Shown here piece after piece: positions 60,631-64,000 of a stretch of DNA of 64,000 bases. The DNA is from Apoda limacodes (taxonomy: Eukaryota; Arthropoda; Insecta; Lepidoptera; Limacodidae). The position numbers and the translations under genes were made by a program. Location of the stretch: positions 6,391,001 through 6,455,000 of the forward strand of contig OX291553.1 of assembly GCA_946406115.1 (NCBI GenBank), given 5' to 3'. The notes under the pieces are model-generated. The model searched no databases, had not been told where the DNA came from, and worked only from the letters and a program-made list of their open reading frames with translations. The stretch's first letter is position 1, and every line of letters begins with the position of its first letter.

Positions 60631-62990
60631 AAAGTACAGGGTGGTTAAAATGTAAGTTTGAAAAAAACCATTTATTTATAAATGGGATGTGCGAGGTATT
60701 ATCTAAGAATAATTATACGTTGCCTGTGTTCGTGAATTCATCTAAAAAATGTTCATTACTGTATCATCTTAATATGTCTGAAGTTTGAAATTAATTCAAG
60801 AATTTAAAAAAGTTCAGATGGGTGTGGTTTTATCTATATTTTATGGGAAAGATATAGTCAAATGAAACCCTAAGTTTTCTTTTCTTTGCCTTAGTCTCAG
60901 ATAATATATAACAGTGCGCTACCGTCACTCACATCCCTTTTAAATTTAGTTTATCAATGGTGTTGTCCTACTTCACATTTATAGTAAGCCAAGACTTTTC
61001 TCCGAAATAAAATCGAGAAAAGTTTGTGATCGTTTCTTCATAAATCACGGAAATAGCGTGTTCATAAACAGGGAATTTACGACACTTATGTACTACTTAA
61101 GTAGCGCTAAAATGTCAATAAAATATTATGGTTGTAAATAAGCTTTATAATAGTAGATAATTTAATAACGAGAAAGGCTGAGAAACTACCATTCCTGGGG
61201 ACTATTTCAGGACGCAACTTAGCAAATCTGCACTCTTTATCAAAATGCAAAGAGTATAGAGTTGATAACTGCCAACTGATTTTCGAGTGGGATTTGCAGT
61301 GTAAAAAATGCAGATAAATACATGGAATAGGCCTCTAAATAGTTCAATTTACTAGATTTTCCTGAAGAGTTTTATTTACAAGATTATTTAACGTTGCGAC
61401 CGCGTTTTACACCAAGAATGTCTGCGTCATCTTTTCCAAGCAGTGGCGTGAAAAAATACGTATCACTTTACAACAATGAGAAACAGACGACGGCGATACC
61501 ATTGCATTCAAATGCAAATGATTAAAGTTACAATGTAAGACATTTCATTTAATTGCGTTATGTTAAAATCATAAAATAGCAACTTAGATTTAAACATTAT
61601 TTAATTTATTGGTTCAGAAAGAAAACCAGCTTAGTTTTTTATTAAAAAGACTTAGTCAAGAGGTTTCACGCGATTAGTACCGACTAAAGTCATAAAAATA
61701 ATAAATAATCATTTTGGTCGGTACAAACTGCAGGTTTCGTGAAATATCTAATCAACGTAAGAACACACACGGTGATAAGTACAGTTGTACCTGTATTTTC
61801 TTCTTAACAAAGTGTAAATTAGCCATAATACCACGGATGTATCACAGGCATTGGCATGTAGCCTGGACAAAGTGAAGGCGTTCGATCGGGTCTGGCATCG
61901 GGGTCTTCTATCTTACGGAGTGCCCGAGGGTTTGTGCAAATGTGTGTCTAGCTTTTTGTACGGCAGACGCATACGAGCCTTAGTTGACAGTATTGCTCTG
62001 ATAGCATTGACTTTAATGCTGTTGTCCCGCAACGCTCTGTCCTGTCTCCTACGCTTTTTCTGCTGCATATCAATGACATGATGTCCATCAACACCATACA
62101 TTGCTATGCAGATGACAGTACTGGAGACACTTGTTACACGAGCCGTGCAAACATCCCTCGTTCCGTTGTGGAGGAAAAGTACGAAGACCTTGTGTCTCGA
62201 ATCGCGACCACTCTGACCAAGGACGGGAAAACTTGGTCCGACACAAGTCTGCGCGTTCACCGCTAAACACAACATTTACTGAGGTTGTACAATTCCAAAA
62301 CACAGCCCTCAGTATCTACAAGAGCATTGGTATCCTTGGTGTTGACATCTTGAGCTATATTCAGTTACGAGTCATTTGCTAGACAAGGGGAAGCTGGTGA
62401 CCAAAAAACTTGGAGTACTCATCAAAGCGAAGTAGTACTTCACCTCGGAAAAAAGATTGCTGCTTTACAAGTCGCAAGTCTGGCCCTATATGGAGTACTG
62501 CTGCCATCTCTGGGCGGGTGCACACGGATACCAACTTGGCCCTTTTGACTCGGTTCAACGACGGGCTAGGAGAATTATCGACGATCCTACACTCATAAGC
62601 CGTATCGAACCCTTTAAGTCTGAGGAGAGACTTTGCCTCCCTGTGTGTGTTCTACCGCTTGTGTAATGGGATGTGTTCTGAGGAATTATTCGAAACGATG
62701 CCCACGGCTACTGTCTACTATCGCATCGCTCGCCTTCATCCTTACACCTTGGAACCTAAGTAGCTTCGTGGTATAAATAAATATAAGTTCCTACGTAATA
62801 ACACTTATCAACTTGTTCGTTTATATACATTGAGTTTACTCATCACATAACACTTGTACTTTTCACCTGCAGTTGCTATTTTTAGGCTACCCGCATACCT
62901 TTAGCTAATTATCATTTTTAACTATATGCGAGTCACAGCAAGATGAAAACAGTACAAGGAATAAAGGTGCCGACGGTCCCTGCAAAAAAA
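60631..62990. repeat. 2.36-kb tandem duplication, first copy
   Basis: The sequence from 60757 to 61640 recurs at 63117-64000 with no difference that I can see (offset exactly 2,360 bases). The preceding ~125 bases (60634-60756 versus 62991-63116) are also homologous but carry about seven substitutions and a 3-base length change. The unit includes the LINE fragment at 61840-62770. Confidence 0.9.
61840..62770 (+). mobile_element. LINE ORF2 reverse-transcriptase fragment
   Basis: Plus-strand relics in order: ALACSLDKVKAFDRVWHRGL, YGVPEGLCKCVSSFLYGRRI, RSVLSPTLFLLHINDM, IHCYADDSTGDT (catalytic box), VQFQNTALSIYKSIGILGVD, LLYKSQVWPYMEYCCHLWAG, PFDSVQRRARRIIDDP and LCNGMCSEELFET. Several frameshifts and internal deletions are present. 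It is 5'-truncated at the same GCATTGGCATGTAG point as the copy at 42849. The style is CR1/Jockey-like. It has no A tail that I can identify, so the 3' end is ill-defined. Confidence 0.8.
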
Positions 62991-64000
62991 GTACAGGATG
63001 GTTGAAATGTAAGTTTGAAAAAAACCATTTATATAAAAAAAATGGGATGCGCGAGGTATTATCTAAGAATAATTGTACGTTGCCTGTGTTCGTGAATTCT
63101 TCTAAAAAATGTTTAATACTGTATCATCTTAATATGTCTGAAGTTTGAAATTAATTCAAGAATTTAAAAAAGTTCAGATGGGTGTGGTTTTATCTATATT
63201 TTATGGGAAAGATATAGTCAAATGAAACCCTAAGTTTTCTTTTCTTTGCCTTAGTCTCAGATAATATATAACAGTGCGCTACCGTCACTCACATCCCTTT
63301 TAAATTTAGTTTATCAATGGTGTTGTCCTACTTCACATTTATAGTAAGCCAAGACTTTTCTCCGAAATAAAATCGAGAAAAGTTTGTGATCGTTTCTTCA
63401 TAAATCACGGAAATAGCGTGTTCATAAACAGGGAATTTACGACACTTATGTACTACTTAAGTAGCGCTAAAATGTCAATAAAATATTATGGTTGTAAATA
63501 AGCTTTATAATAGTAGATAATTTAATAACGAGAAAGGCTGAGAAACTACCATTCCTGGGGACTATTTCAGGACGCAACTTAGCAAATCTGCACTCTTTAT
63601 CAAAATGCAAAGAGTATAGAGTTGATAACTGCCAACTGATTTTCGAGTGGGATTTGCAGTGTAAAAAATGCAGATAAATACATGGAATAGGCCTCTAAAT
63701 AGTTCAATTTACTAGATTTTCCTGAAGAGTTTTATTTACAAGATTATTTAACGTTGCGACCGCGTTTTACACCAAGAATGTCTGCGTCATCTTTTCCAAG
63801 CAGTGGCGTGAAAAAATACGTATCACTTTACAACAATGAGAAACAGACGACGGCGATACCATTGCATTCAAATGCAAATGATTAAAGTTACAATGTAAGA
63901 CATTTCATTTAATTGCGTTATGTTAAAATCATAAAATAGCAACTTAGATTTAAACATTATTTAATTTATTGGTTCAGAAAGAAAACCAGCTTAGTTTTTT
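62991..64000. repeat. 2.36-kb tandem duplication, second copy (cut by window end)
   Basis: Begins GTACAGGATGGTTGAAATGT, matching GTACAGGGTGGTTAAAATGT at 60634. From 63117 to the window edge it is identical to 60757-61640. The copy continues past 64000. Confidence 0.9.

Overview
The window looks like nuclear DNA of a moth or butterfly (Lepidoptera). It is AT-rich, intron-rich and repeat-dense. It carries many dispersed repeats of types familiar from lepidopteran genomes: the GGGTTCCGTACCC unit, LINE 3' ends with GTTTGCCACCTTAGTGGTAT, tRNA-derived SINEs, and the short repeat ending in TTATAATATTAGTA. It also encodes a short neuropeptide F (sNPF) precursor whose peptides, TPVRLRFamide and APSMRLRFamide, match lepidopteran sNPFs as I remember them. 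Most long open frames are intron noise or transposon remnants. Host coding sequence makes up only about 1 kb of the 64 kb.

Layout. (1) 1-370: the 3' end of an unidentified plus-strand gene (end of one exon, a short intron, a terminal exon, a poly(A) signal). (2) 371-8100: repeat-rich DNA with tandem arrays and two weak candidate first exons on the minus strand. (3) 8095-25323, minus strand: three phase-compatible exons of a Zasp-type Z-disc protein. Transcription order is 25183-25323 (ZM motif), 9038-9141, then 8163-8333. A 16-kb intron contains a LINE remnant and a hAT-like non-autonomous element (22353-23525). A further possible exon lies at 30331-30433. (4) 26-28 kb: an RTE-type LINE fragment split by a 1,312-bp foldback-like element with a perfect 10-bp target duplication. 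(5) 40.2-43.3 kb: a decayed BEL/Pao LTR retrotransposon followed by a LINE reverse-transcriptase fragment. (6) 44581-56901, minus strand: four sNPF exons with two introns of 3.3 and 7.6 kb and one of about 1 kb. The largest holds a Jockey-type LINE ORF1 pseudogene. The signal-peptide exon is not visible and probably lies beyond 64000. (7) 60.6-64 kb: a 2.36-kb tandem duplication carrying another LINE fragment. The second copy runs off the window.

The two identified host genes are both on the minus strand and appear functionally unrelated: a neuropeptide precursor upstream, and a muscle sarcomere scaffold downstream. I saw no operon, CRISPR array or bacterial-type system. The least ordinary features are two non-autonomous DNA elements whose termini are built from short self-complementary motif arrays, the duplication junction, and the modular one-peptide-per-exon structure of sNPF.
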